DNA of 64,000 nucleotides from Pyropia yezoensis (GCA_009829735.1 CM020620.1:4208299-4272298), one strand, 5' to 3'. Numbered from the stretch's first letter, positions 8,834-19,275 are shown. The notes: generated from the letters alone by a model not told the origin. Numbers and translations: made by a program.

Positions 8834-9600
8834 ATGACCACCTCCACCACCCTCTCGGGGCGCAGCATCTCGCCCCGCGCACCGGAGCGCGGCAGCTTTC
8901 CGCTGGACCATCTTGGCGAGTGCCGCGAGTTTGCTCGCGCCTACCTCCGCTGTATGAAGGAGCACGCCAACCTGACGACCATGCGCCGGCCGCTGGCCAA
9001 GCAGTTCCTCGCGTGCCGGATGGACACGTACGTTGGGAGGTCGAGCGGAGCGGGGGGTGCGCCTCTTTTCAATCTTGTTTCTGATGACCCTCAATCAGCT
9101 TGCCGCGATGGTTTGGGGATTGCTTTTTTGGGGGGTGGGAGGGGGGGCGGGGATTTCTGCGGGCATCTTCTGCTTCAGAACGTGGCTTTTGACCGCATGT
9201 ATTGTGCGGGGTGGGCGCTGCATCCCACCAGTGTTTTTGCTAACATGCACCCTTTCATTCATTAGTGCCCTGCCTGCTGTGACCGGGGCCCCGTCCCGAC
9301 TTCAACGCTCCCTTCCGCCTGTCTGCGCTTGCGTCCCGCACCCACCTCCTCGGTGACCCCCGTCGCGGTTGGTTGACCAGTGGCCTTTTGGCCCACGAGG
9401 AGTGGGCCGCTCTCGGCTTTCATGAAGATGACGACGCGCTTCCGGTGGCCGACGAACTCACCCCCCGGCTGGAGGCGGCCGGCTTTGTCGCCGGCGTGCG
9501 CTTCCCTGAGGAGAGCCGCCGCCGCCGGGAGCAGCAGCAACAGCAGCGACGTGAGCAGAAACAGGAGCAGCGGGATTTGCTCAAGCAGCAGCAGCCGTAG
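8834..9600 (+). CDS. COX19: COX19-like cytochrome c oxidase assembly protein (two exons)
   Basis: Exons are 8834-9027 and 9381-9600, with a 353-bp intron (GTACGT...GACCAG). Splicing gives 137 aa. Residues 19-31 (RGSFPLDHLGECR) are the COX19 signature. The CHCH domain follows with C30-x9-C40, then C61 in FLACRMD, then GLLAHEEWAALGFHED, which matches the segment after the CHCH fold in fungal COX19. COX19 acts in the mitochondrial intermembrane space in copper delivery to cytochrome c oxidase, and is imported by the Mia40 disulfide relay. Oddly, residue 51, where the first Cys of the second CX9C is expected, is Arg (CGC at 8984-8986). The last 30 residues are an unusual Glu/Gln/Arg-rich tail likely to be helical. 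The splice sites were chosen because they join the family motif without a gap. Confidence 0.88.
9028..9380 (+). other. COX19 intron
   Basis: The donor is GTACGT and the acceptor is TTGACCAG. Joining AC|T restores Thr65 and carries the frame from CRMD directly into GLLAHEEW, as expected from the family. Confidence 0.8.
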
Positions 9601-11305
9601 CCGCACCCGTCGTCTCCTTACCGGGAAGGGGGACGGCCCGCCATTTGGTTGTTTAGGCAACCCGCGACGAGGGCGGCGGTGGGAGCCCCTTCCTCCCCTC
9701 CCAACGGGTGCGGCCCGCTCGTAGCCCTGCGCGCCTCTCGCGGGGGCGGTACACGCCGCTGCGCCTACCCATGGCCGCCGCGTCCATTCTCTCGTCGTGT
9801 CGGGCACGAAGCGGCGGCTGGAGTTTCCCATTGAATGGAGCGGTCGCCGGCCGTGTTTTTGGACGCTGCTCGCCGCGCGGGGGATGGCGGTATGGTGGAA
9901 GCCCAAGGTCGCCCACCTTGCGTCATCATTGTTTTACGCCGGAGATTCGAGGCGGAGAGGGGGGGGGGGGTGCCACGGCGGGCTATGGCGGCCTGCACGG
10001 GCGTCGGGGAAGGGGTTGTGCCTGCCCAGCCATTGGTTTTTGTCTCCGCACTATGGTACAGGAGCGGCAGCCGGTCCACGAGCTGCGCCCCGGGGGCTCC
10101 CCGCCGGGGGACCCCCGTTTTTGTGCTGACGAGTATCGGAAAGGGGGCGTGGCGTCCACGGCTCTGCACGGGTTGTCTCTATCCGTCGGGCGCGACCGGG
10201 ATTCCACCTCCGTCTTTTTCACCGTGTCCAACAACCTACCCTTTTGCCGCCCCCCCCCCCGCAGTGAACGCTCGTGCGCTCGTGCGCAGCGCAGGCCGCC
10301 GCGGCGGTTTCATACCGTTGCGCATGTGTACTCGCCACGTGGAAGGTGACGGCGGAAAAGACTACCACGCCACGCTTTTCGCAAACGGGGGCCTCCCACG
10401 ATGGGAAGATCGATTTGTGCTCAGGGAGGGACCACGCGATGCCAGCAGTGCAACCAATCGACAAGCGGCATGGGCCAAGTCACCAATTAGATCAGCGGTA
10501 CTCCAATTGACAGTTGACCTGTCTACCTGTGTTCTAGTCCTGACATCAGATCTTCTTCCGACTGGTCCGCGTTTTCTTGGGATGTCATGACCGAAGTACA
10601 CAGGCCATCATGGTGACCTTGGCAGGGGATCTGCCTACCTGCTCAGCCACCGCGGGGTCACGGCCTCTAAAGCAGAAGATGCGGTCTTTATTGGAGATGG
10701 GTACCGCTCCACGGAGCCGCGCCCAGTCCTCTTCCTGGAAGTCCAAAGCGGCCACGTCAGATGGAAACAGACCACCTGTCGATGGCTACCATATCGGGGC
10801 TACAGGGCGGATCTCTCTCAGGCCGGAGATGCAGGTCCGCTGCACAGTGCCTGCTGCATCTCTGTGCCACCTCCCAGCCCCAACTTCCACGGACCGCCCT
10901 CACGAGGGCACGCCGGGGTTCCCAGCCCAGCCTCGCCTGCTGCTGCGGTCTGAGCCCGCGGAGTGGGCCCCCTGGCAACCTGCCCTATAATAGAACTGTC
11001 CCCTCCCCTGGTCAATATCATGGGCAGCTGGACGCTCACCGACGCGCACACCCGGCTCACTTGAGTCCACCACCCCACTACCCACCCACGCCTCGCACCC
11101 ATCGCAACCACCTACCCCGCCGCTTGTGCTCACGTCGGTTGCCCCTCCTCCCCTGCAAAGGTCGACGCCAAGTGCCTTCTCGCCGGGCCTCCCCCGCCTC
11201 CCCCGCTTCTTCCGCCTCCCCCGCCTCCCTCACATCCCCCTTTTCCCTTTCATCCCCCACCTTCCACGCCTCTCGCGTGCCCACCACCCCTGTTTCTCCC
11301 ACGTC
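9601..11305. other. Region between COX19 and the secreted-protein gene, no gene recognised
   Basis: Several open frames occur on both strands (for example one starting MSGTKRRLEFPIEWSGRRPC at about 9797), but I recognise none. A TATA-like CTATAATAG lies at about 10985, some 320 bp before the next gene. A CCGCCTCCCC-rich tract runs from about 11187 to 11245 in what is probably its promoter or leader. Confidence 0.45.
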
Positions 11306-11797
11306 ATGGCGCGCTTTTTTTCCCTCTGCCGAGGTCAGCAGCCGACCATCTGCATCATCGCCCTGCTCGTCTGCCTGGCAATTGGGGTGGTGGGGACTGC
11401 GCCCACCGCGACACACGCAGCCCCCTACAACGCTACGGCAGAAAGGAACTTCATCAATTGCCCTATGGGCGCCAACGCCGTGGTCATCAAGGGACGGTCC
11501 AATCCTAAGCGGCACTATGGCCGTTCTACCAACCCCAAGTGGTGCGCCACCTCACGCTACGACTCTCAGGATTGGGAAATTTACACGGCCAACACCGTCT
11601 TCTACAACCGCTGTTGCACCCGCCTCTTCTCCGTCAATGGGTTGCGGCGCCACAGCGGCAACGATGAGCACAAGTGCGTGACAACAACCATCCCAAACAA
11701 GTGCGGCGTCTTTTGCGCGGGCACCCGGTGCGGCTTATACGAACAGGGGGGCGTCATCGTGGACGGAGGCAAGGTCTATCGTGCTCTAGTTTATTGA
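11306..11797 (+). CDS. Small secreted cysteine-rich protein, 163 aa, unknown family
   Basis: The ATG at 11306 starts MARFFSLCRGQQPTICIIALL. A hydrophobic stretch at residues about 14-30 followed by THAAPYNA makes a clear signal peptide with a likely cut after ATHA. The mature part, about 120 aa, has eight cysteines, including a CC pair (NRCCTR) and a CGVFC motif, and no transmembrane segment. Eight cysteines could form four disulfides in the secretory pathway, so the protein is probably extracellular. Small secreted Cys-rich proteins in transposon-rich DNA are a typical effector profile in plant- or animal-associated fungi and oomycetes. That is inference from features only. I do not recognise the family. 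The start is preferred over an in-frame upstream one (11126) because it places the signal peptide at the N-terminus. Confidence 0.72.
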   Translation: MARFFSLCRGQQPTICIIALLVCLAIGVVGTAPTATHAAPYNATAERNFINCPMGANAVVIKGRSNPKRHYGRSTNPKWCATSRYDSQDWEIYTANTVFYNRCCTRLFSVNGLRRHSGNDEHKCVTTTIPNKCGVFCAGTRCGLYEQGGVIVDGGKVYRALVY

Positions 11798-12183
11798 AGC
11801 CGTGCCACCAACTGCGGGGGGTGGGGGGGGTGATGGGAGGATGTCGGGGGCAATGCGCGTTGCGTGCCTGGGACGGTGTTTGCGGCTGCGTCTTCCTACA
11901 CGCGGACGGTCAGCCTGTATCAGTATGACACCAAAAAATAGCGATCGCCCTGCTATTGAGCCTTTCGGTGCTTTTTCATAGATAAAATGTATGAACGAGG
12001 TCGTGAGCGTCCTCCGATGAGAAGCCGTGAATAGCGCCCCTTTTTGGCTCGGCGCGAGTCGCTATCTTTACGCAAACAATGCCCGAATCGCGCCGTACTT
12101 GCGCCCTCGAAGAAGCCGTCGCGCCCCAAAGCGCCCCATGTAGCCACCCCTTCTTCAACTATTTGACCTTGTAGCACCCGAAC
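11798..12183. other. Intergenic region, nothing recognised
   Basis: This stretch includes a poly-G run after the secreted-protein stop and an AT-richer segment at about 11930-12000 that could hold 3' ends of convergent transcripts. No coding, RNA or repeat feature is evident. Confidence 0.4.
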
Positions 12184-12501
12184 TTACACGATGACTTCGA
12201 GTTGTGCGCGAGTCTGCCGAGTTTCGTCGCGCTCTTCGTGGAGCTCCTTGGCCGCACAGATGTACGTAAGACTCCTCGTCAGCTACAACGCCCAGCAGGA
12301 CGCCGCTCCCGAAAGCTGAGCGAGCAAGAGCGTTGGAACCCCTTGGGGGGCAGAGGGCCAGACGAGAACGGCACGAACAGGGCCATGAGCTGCTCCGCCG
12401 AGAGGTCGTTGGGCTCGGCGCCACCTGCCGCCGCAGGCCACAACGGAGCCATGGGCGCACCGACAGCCGCAGTGGAAGCGACCACTCTGCCGCCACCGCG
12501 G
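12184..12501 (-). CDS. Possible 3' end of a host gene cut by the family B LTR
   Basis: Reading on the minus strand from the LTR border at 12501, one frame gives MAPLWPAAAGGAEPNDLSAE and then QLMALFVPFSSG. A separate short frame at the other end reads AAKELHEERDETRQTRAQLE followed by VIV and a stop at 12184-12186, which looks like a charged helix. A short GT-AG intron could join the two, but I could not fix its ends. The segment stops at the LTR, so the insertion would have removed the upstream part. No domain is recognised, and this may be chance. Confidence 0.25.
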
Positions 12502-12864
12502 TGTAGCACAATAGGAATCCGTCACACGTCCACTCTCAGGGAACACTCACCAAGGGGGATCGGCACCAACGTCACCGGGAGGCCAAGGTTGCTGTCCTTG
12601 GAGCACAAGCCACGGGACCAAGATGGGAGCCCAAATGGGAGGGGCTTGTTGTTCTGCCTTGGCCGGCGGTGGATTCGCCGCCGGCCCCCTCTTTATAAAC
12701 CCTCGGAGACACTACTAACTACCCTCCACCCCAAGATGCAAGTCCCTCTGGTCATACGTAACTTGTAGATACCGTGACCAGTACGGACTCTCAAATTGAA
12801 AGCCAAAGATTAGAACAAGCCCCTCTGACATTAGGGTCACAATACGGCCACCCATATTGCTACA
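12502..12864 (-). repeat. 3' LTR of B1 (363 bp)
   Basis: It starts TGTAGCACAATA and ends ATTGCTACA, with 7-bp inverted tips (TGTAGCA/TGCTACA). Related copies lie at 27874-28235 and 48948-49310. Near the centre it has a perfect 9-bp hairpin (12661-12686, GGCCGGCGG with CCGCCGGCC) and the palindromic TTTATAAA (12692-12699), a TATA box readable in both directions. Confidence 0.9.
12692..12699. promoter_or_regulatory. Palindromic TATA box in LTR-B
   Basis: TTTATAAA reads the same on both strands. On the minus strand it would serve the element's own transcript. On the plus strand it points towards the antisense ORF that starts at 13512. The other two LTR-B copies keep a TTATAA core at this place. 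Promoter activity is inferred. Confidence 0.45.
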
Positions 12865-12880
12865 TATCCCCCCCTTAGAT
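12865..12880 (-). other. Polypurine tract, B1
   Basis: On the minus strand the LTR is preceded directly by ATCTAAGGGGGGGATA, a purine-rich primer site for plus-strand synthesis. Confidence 0.7.
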
Positions 12881-13511
12881 TCGGCCCGCCCTCGGGTCGA
12901 GTTGCATTCGGGTTACCGAATGTAAGTGGGTCGCGTGACCGTTTACCAAATGGGTGGAGCTTTGCGCCATGTCGCGACAGACACTCCTTTTCGAGGTTGC
13001 CTGAGAGGGGTGCCCCCCTTTGTGTGGTACACACACGATCCGTTTTCCGGACCGTTAATTTCCCGATGCGGGTTCCTGTTCACGACCCCCCTTTCCGAGG
13101 GGTGTGCAAGCGGATCCGCCACCAGGTGTCTGGTGGTAGGAGACCCCCTCTCGTGAGACGATTGAGTGGGTGGCGGGGTTGCCCGCGTTGCGTGGGGGCG
13201 GTTGGGGGTGACCCCCCTGGTTACCCCGTGTGGAGGGGGCGTGGCTCCGGTCCAGGTGCCTGGGTGGAGCGCCTTCGTAGCCCGGCTGGCGCGGGTCGTC
13301 CCGCACTGCCGTATCGCTCGTACTGAGCTGTGTGGTTATAAGCGCGGGTGCCGCGCTTTCCTGGCTCGTCCGTGCGAGCGTTCTCTGTACCGGGTCGAGC
13401 CGGCCTTGGCTTTTCTGCACTGGGCGCCCCTGCTACCCCGGTAGCACCATGTCGGACCCCCAGGTACCCGGGGGTGAGGACGACCTCCTGCTTGAGTAGG
13501 AGGAGGAGGTG

Positions 13512-15818
13512 ATGGTGGACGACGCTCCCGTCTCTACCACTGCCGCCGAGTGTTTCTTGGCGAGCTCGTCTGAAGACGAGGGCGACCGGGTGACCGTTCG
13601 CGTGGCTCCGGACGGTGCTCCGGGCGGTTTGTCGTCCGTGTGCAGCGGCACGACGGCTCCGTCGGGTGGCGGGCAACCGCGGGTAGCTGCTGCGTCTACC
13701 CCTACTACTCCGGCGTCCCGGATGGCTCCTGTCGCCGGTGCCGGCGCGGCTCAACCTCAAGACGGCGTCGCCGGCGTGTCGGGCGGTCATGGTGGCACCC
13801 CGACCGGGACGGCGTGTCAAGACGGCGCGGGTGCCCGCCCGGGTGGTTCATCCGCGGCTGCGGGTGACGGGTCTACCCCTGCTGCCCCCGAGGTGCCCCC
13901 GTCGGGCTCGGGTGGCGGCGTTGCTCTGCCCGCGGCGCCGCGGGCGTCTGGTGGTCAAGGCGGGTCTACACCGATGGCAGTGGACTCCGGTAGTTACTCC
14001 CGGCGGGCGCCCGCCCTTCTTCTTCCTCCGCGGCCCCGTGCCCCTCCGGCACCGGTCCATCTGCCGGTGGGGCTTCCCCCGGCGCCCTCGATTCTTCCTG
14101 GTCCTGCCCGGGTTGCCCCGTTGGGTGGCGGCATCGCCGTGGCGGCGGGTCAACCCGCCATGTCGATGTCCGACTTGGTGGCTCGGGTTCGCGGCCTGAC
14201 TGTGCAAGAGTCAATAGAGTCCGATGGGCGGATGCGGGTGGACTTCCACCTGCCCCATCCCCGTGGAGAGTCCTCCCGGCGCGTCAAGGTGGACCCGAGT
14301 TGGGAGCGGGAGTTGGTGCGGCTGGTCAACCAGCCGAACGCGGTGCGGGTGGAACACCATTGGATCCTGAGTCAGCCGGACGACTGGCATGCACAGCTCT
14401 GGCGCACCCGGGTGGGACGGGGTGAGGTCTACCTCGACCCCGCCTTCGGGGTATGCGACCTGATTGCTCCCGCGTTACCGCGGGAGGTTCACTACCCGGC
14501 TAGTGCTCGGGGGATTGCGGCGGCGGCGGAGCCGGTTGCGTTTGGGGAGACGGTGGGCGACACCGGTCGGTATCCCGACTTCGATTATTACCCGGGGGTA
14601 TCCCCGTATCTGTCGTTGACGGCTCCCTACCCGCCTATGGCGGGTTTGAAGTCGGCGTCGAGCTGGCGACGTAACCATGGTGTCATGGCGGATGCGTTCC
14701 GCACCGATATAACGTGTGCGTTGCAGACCGGCAACGGTCGTGCGCCGGTATATACTCCCGCGCGCCCGCCTCTGTGGCAGGAGGGGTGGGAACCCGCCCC
14801 TGCTTTCCGGTTTGACACCGGCTCCTGTCTCCGATACTTCGGGAGTGTGTTGGCCTCCCGGCCGGTCCACCCGTTGCAGGGTACCTTCACCCTTGAGGTT
14901 ACCCTCGGGCAGGCGTCCTCCTTCTTGCTGTCCGTCCGCCGGCAGGGGCGCCTGTTTCATCTTCCGACGGGTGTCCGTCGGCACATCGCGCAGTTGGGCG
15001 TGGACCTGATAGCTGCCAAGACCGGGTTGGCCCGGGAGTTCGAGGCCCTGCTGGCTGTTCACGATGCCGTGAACTGGGCCGGGGTGTTGTCCCTTCCCCC
15101 GTACCGGAATCCGCAGGCTGGGGCTTCCCCCTTGCCTCGTCACTCGTTGCGTATCCGGCGTACTCAGCCGGGTGAGCCTAGTTGCCATGGGTGGGCGTCC
15201 ACCGAGGCTGTTGCTGACTTTGGTATTCCCATGGTTATCTATGACCCTCTTCAGGTCCTTGCCCCGTGGTTCGGTAACGCGATACCGGCGGCGGTTGGCC
15301 GTCGTCCCCGAGAGTGGGGCTCTGCGGGTGGGGAGCGTGAGGTGTCCCGTCGTCGGGCGGAGCCCCGCCGGGGTCACGGTGGAGCCCCTTCGGTGGGGTC
15401 CTACCGGGCCTCATATCAGGCGCCACCGGCTCCGGTGGTGGCCGTGTCGGCTCCTCTGGCTCCTCTGCCTACGCCAGTGTCCCCTCCCGCCCCTGTCATA
15501 CAAGACGGGAGTCCCCGTCTCTGGTATGAGGGCGTTGACGCCCTTGTTGCCCGCGCAATGCGGGAGGGTCTCTCTGTTAGCTGGGGGGATATCCCCCCAG
15601 GTGCTGCGCTGGTTGGGTCAGCGCGTTGCTTCGGTGGCGTGCTTGACCGCCTCCAGAGAGCTCTGGAGGACGTGGAGGCTGGCCGCAGCACCCTCGATCA
15701 GCTATGCACAGAGGTAACTCGGGTGATTGACCGTCGTGAGACTGCCGACCGGTTGAGCACGGAGGTATGCGCGCTTACGCGTGAGTGGCCTCCTTCGGGC
15801 AGTGGGTCTACCCACTGA
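13512..15818 (+). CDS. Antisense ORF of family B element (B1), 768 aa, function unknown
   Basis: The ORF lies between the 3' LTR and the end of pol and runs towards pol. The two stops are about 450 bp apart. The ATG at 13512 starts MVDDAPVSTTAAECFLASSS. Residues 1-210 are Pro/Gly/Ala/Ser-rich and probably disordered. A folded-looking part follows. The stretch at about residues 404-516 resembles the core of the family A and C antisense proteins: VYTPARPPLW, then FLLSVRRQGRLFHLP and an LLAVHDAVNW segment in place of LW[FH]LP and LLxLHxxIxW. A Pro-rich linker and a C-terminal helix-rich part (LDRLQRALEDVEAGRSTLDQ) end the protein. I do not recognise the family, and no enzyme motif is visible. 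Confidence 0.6.
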   Translation: MVDDAPVSTTAAECFLASSSEDEGDRVTVRVAPDGAPGGLSSVCSGTTAPSGGGQPRVAAASTPTTPASRMAPVAGAGAAQPQDGVAGVSGGHGGTPTGTACQDGAGARPGGSSAAAGDGSTPAAPEVPPSGSGGGVALPAAPRASGGQGGSTPMAVDSGSYSRRAPALLLPPRPRAPPAPVHLPVGLPPAPSILPGPARVAPLGGGIAVAAGQPAMSMSDLVARVRGLTVQESIESDGRMRVDFHLPHPRGESSRRVKVDPSWERELVRLVNQPNAVRVEHHWILSQPDDWHAQLWRTRVGRGEVYLDPAFGVCDLIAPALPREVHYPASARGIAAAAEPVAFGETVGDTGRYPDFDYYPGVSPYLSLTAPYPPMAGLKSASSWRRNHGVMADAFRTDITCALQTGNGRAPVYTPARPPLWQEGWEPAPAFRFDTGSCLRYFGSVLASRPVHPLQGTFTLEVTLGQASSFLLSVRRQGRLFHLPTGVRRHIAQLGVDLIAAKTGLAREFEALLAVHDAVNWAGVLSLPPYRNPQAGASPLPRHSLRIRRTQPGEPSCHGWASTEAVADFGIPMVIYDPLQVLAPWFGNAIPAAVGRRPREWGSAGGEREVSRRRAEPRRGHGGAPSVGSYRASYQAPPAPVVAVSAPLAPLPTPVSPPAPVIQDGSPRLWYEGVDALVARAMREGLSVSWGDIPPGAALVGSARCFGGVLDRLQRALEDVEAGRSTLDQLCTEVTRVIDRRETADRLSTEVCALTREWPPSGSGSTH

Positions 15819-16267
15819 GGAGGGCTATTGTTTGTGAGAGAGAGGGCCCCGGTAACCCTTATGGTGGCCGGGTAGTAGTGAGTATAATCTCATCCCCCGC
15901 TGGGGCGTTTGCATGATACCATGCCTGTCATTGGGGAGTACCCCGTCGGACTTAGTCGTGGCTTGCCTCGGTTCTTTTCCGCCTCACCCAACCCATCCTG
16001 GTTGGTTAATACTCATGAAGGTCAACCTTCTTGGTCCGTCACTTGCCTCCTGGCTGAAGGGTTACCTTGGTGTAAGCCTTAGGTTACTTTGAGATTATCG
16101 GAGTTAGTCATCTCCTTCAAGTAAACTTGTAAGAGTCAGTAGCTTACTTGGTTTGCCTAAGTCCGCTCCAACATAGTGAATCTAAGTCTTGCCGAGTCCA
16201 TGTGACACCCCACTTAGTAGGTATAAGCCTCACCCCCCAACAGCCGAAGTCGGTGTCGGTTGGGTTG

Positions 16268-18807
16268 TTACAGTAGGCGTCGTCGACTCATGTAAGGCAT
16301 GAGGAGTTGGCGGGGTATATTCGCCGCCTGTTCCCAGGTGGGCGAGTCGTATCCGACCCACATATCCTTGACGTACCAGGGTCCTGGTAGGTCCGGGTCG
16401 GTGTGTCCGACCACGCGCTCTACTTGGTATGGAATCCCATCCGGTCCCACCGGGTCATCTGACCAGTGGGTTGTAAGAGCTTCACGTAGCAACCCAGCCG
16501 GTACCGGCTGAGGCTGTTCCGGCTTCGGAGCAGGTGTCACATCGTTCACACTGATGCGTTGGATCTCCGTATCGGAGTGTAAGATAACAGAGTGGTCATC
16601 TCTGTGGAGAATCTGGTACGGTCCCTTGACCGGTTGCATGAGCTTGTTCCCCCGGAACTTCTGGTGTCTGATGTAGACCCAGTCACCTGTCATCAAGGTA
16701 GCGTTGCGCACCCGTAGTCGGGCGTCGAAGTTCTTCTTGTATCGAAGTTGTGTTCTGTCAAGGGCACCCTTGAGCTTCGGTATCATCCACGATAGCTTGG
16801 CAAACCAAGCTAAGTGGATCCGTTCGGCCGGTCGGCCTTTCGGTGAATCATACCGAGTGCACCTGCCTGGTGGCAGCGTCCGGTTACCGACGCCTAGTGG
16901 CATGGCCCACTCCAGCGGAGCGATGTTCGTGCTCCGATGTGGCCTGGCATTGTATGCCAGGGTGAGTACGGACTGGAGCCTGTCCCAAGTGTTTGTGTGC
17001 TCGGCCACGTAGCATTGTAGCATCTTGACGATGGTGCGGTTGAACCGCTCCACTTGCCCGTTGGACTGCGGGTGGTAGTCGGATGCCCGACGGGGTTCGA
17101 TACCGAACATGCCCAGGACCTTAGTGCAGAATGCTGACGTAAGGTTTGCTCCGTTATCGGAGAGGAGTTGCTTCATGACTCCGTATGCACCGATCCAGTG
17201 GTCAACCACTGCGTTCATGACGGTATATGCCGTATCATTCGGGATGGCTGCCGCTCGTGGCAGCTTAGTGAATCGGTCAGACATGACCAGGATGTACCTG
17301 TTCCCTTCTTCCGTTACCGGAAGTGGCCCGAGTATGTCGAAAGCGACCTGCTGGTTGGGCCCATCCGGTGGGATCAGTTTCATGGCAGACGCCTGCCTAT
17401 GTAGGCTCATGCGGCTACGTGCACAGGGGTGGCACCCCCTTACGTGGTCGACCACGTCGACGGCCATTGCTGTCCAGTAGAAGAACCTTCGCATTGCTGC
17501 GAACATACGTGAACCCCCCGGGTGTCCGGCTGTGGGGCTCTCGTGTTTTCGTTCCATGACGGCTTGCCGTAAGGACACGGGAACCACGACTTGATGTCGT
17601 CCATCGGCGGGTGCCCGCCGGTATATGAGTCCGTCTTCGTTCTCCGAGAAGATGCCGGCCGTGCCGGCCAGGAGGTTAGCGCGATGACGTCTACAGTCGT
17701 CGTCATTGGCTTGTGCCTCGCGGAAGTCCGCGAGGGTCAATGGGCACGCAAGGTGTGCCATGGTATGGTCAACCATACCTTGGGTAGCATTACCCACCAT
17801 GCAGACCGGTACCACCGGGATGTCCTCGTCCACCGGGCGGGTATCCCCGCTCGGGGTGTCGAGTCGAGACAGCGCGTCTCCGAGGTGGTGGGTTGACCCA
17901 GCCTTATACACGGTGCGGTAGTCGTGCTCGGCCAATTTCAGCCTCCATCGGGCTAGCCTCCCATGGCTATCGGAATCCTTGTCACCAAGGTTGAGGAGCC
18001 ATCGTAGGGGTTCGTGGTCGGACCTCACGATGAACCTGGAGCCCTCCAGGTATGGACGGAGCAGTTGCACTGCCCATATAACCCCGAGGCACTCACGCTC
18101 GGTGGCACTATAGTTACGCTCAGCCGGGTTGAGTGTCCGGCTGAAGTGCCCTACCGGACGTAGGTCCGGGATAACATTATCGGAACCGATCAACGTCTCC
18201 CCCTGTAACAGGGTGCATCCCACTTGTGTATCGCACGCATCGACATCGATGACGAAGGTACCCCGTCGGTGCGGTAACGCAAGGACGGGTGGGGATAGTA
18301 GGGCTCGCTTCAGCGACTCGAATGCCTCCTCTTCGCTAGGCGAAGGGGGTTGGAGTACTTTGGGTAAGGTACTGCTCGTAAGAACCGTCAACGGTTTAGC
18401 TATCCGAGCGAAGTCCTTGACGAACTGTCGGTATACGTTGCACATTCCCAGGAAGCTCTTGAGCTGCGTCTGGGTGTTAGGGAACCGGGCATCCCGGAGT
18501 GCCCGGGTATTGGCTTCGAGTACCCCTTGTTTACCAGGGGTTATCTGGTGGCCCAGATACTCGGCCGTCTGTTGGAAGAAGGCGCACTTCTTCAGACGCA
18601 GGGTTACCCCGGCGTCCCGCAAGAGGGTGAGTACCTCGTTCACATGTTGCACATGGTCATCCATGTTACGCGAGAAGACGATGACGTCATCGAGGTACAC
18701 TAGGCAGTTACGCCACTTCACCCCCGACAGTACAATGTCGATAGCCCGCTGGAATGTAGCGGGGGCGTTCGACAATCCGAAGGGCATCCTTAGGAACTCG
18801 TACACTC
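16268..18807 (-). CDS. Ty3/gypsy pol, 3' part (RT end, RNase H, integrase, chromodomain-like tail), B1
   Basis: In order the frame shows the RT palm (LVYLDDVIVFS), RT thumb and connection (LGMCNVYRQF), RNase H (FVIDVDACDTQVGC, HFSRTLNPAERNYSATE), an integrase zinc finger (H-x-H, then C-x2-C in GCHPCAR), the integrase core (FDILGPLPVTEEG, LLSDNGANLTS, YHPQSNGQVERFN) and a C-terminal chromodomain-like segment (VERVVGHTDPDLPGPWYVKD). These are the standard Ty3/gypsy domains in standard order. The A1 insertion separates this part from the protease and RT start at 23825-25456. Confidence 0.9.
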
Positions 18808-19275
18808 TGTGGCAAAAACCACTCGCACACACAGTACCCAAGTTGGGGCGGTGTGCGAGGGCTGCCTCCCGTGTCGGGGGAACCGGAAGAAGTGCAAGTC
18901 GCACACACTCTATCCCTGTTGTGGGGCAATCCCCCCACGGACAAACAAGAAGATGGTGCGTGGTCCAACAGTTTCTTGGTCGGGACGGGGACGCAGGGCC
19001 AAGCCCCGCTGTCCCTCCCCTTATCCCCCCAGGGTCCACTCAGAATCTCGCCACTCAGAATCTCCCACCCCAGCACCTGCCCACCGGGCCACACGAAAAT
19101 TCAAGACGATAAATGCAGAAAACCCTCAAATCCAAGTTGGATTTACTACTAAGCTAACTATCCCAAACTTAGGGAATATGGACCCAAATGCAGGGGGAGG
19201 AACGGATCAGGCTAGTGGCCTGCCGCCCCTTGCATGGCACGTGTTGCCCCCTACCTGGGGGTCAATACTGCCACA
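18808..19275 (-). repeat. 3' LTR of A1 (468 bp)
   Basis: It starts TGTGGCAAAAACC and ends AATACTGCCACA, with inverted tips TGTGGCA/TGCCACA. It holds a 15-bp direct repeat (CCACTCAGAATCTCG at 19036, again at 19051). Family A LTRs are also at 23357, 29877 and 51208. Confidence 0.95.

Noticed and set aside
7555-9084. A 509-aa plus-strand open frame upstream of and overlapping COX19
   Set aside because: It is in a different frame from the clear COX19 exon, has no domain, and runs through CT-rich repeats. It is best explained by GC-rich composition.
19036-19065. 15-bp direct repeat in LTR-A as a possible transposon footprint
   Set aside because: It is present in every LTR-A copy, so it is part of the LTR and not an insertion scar.
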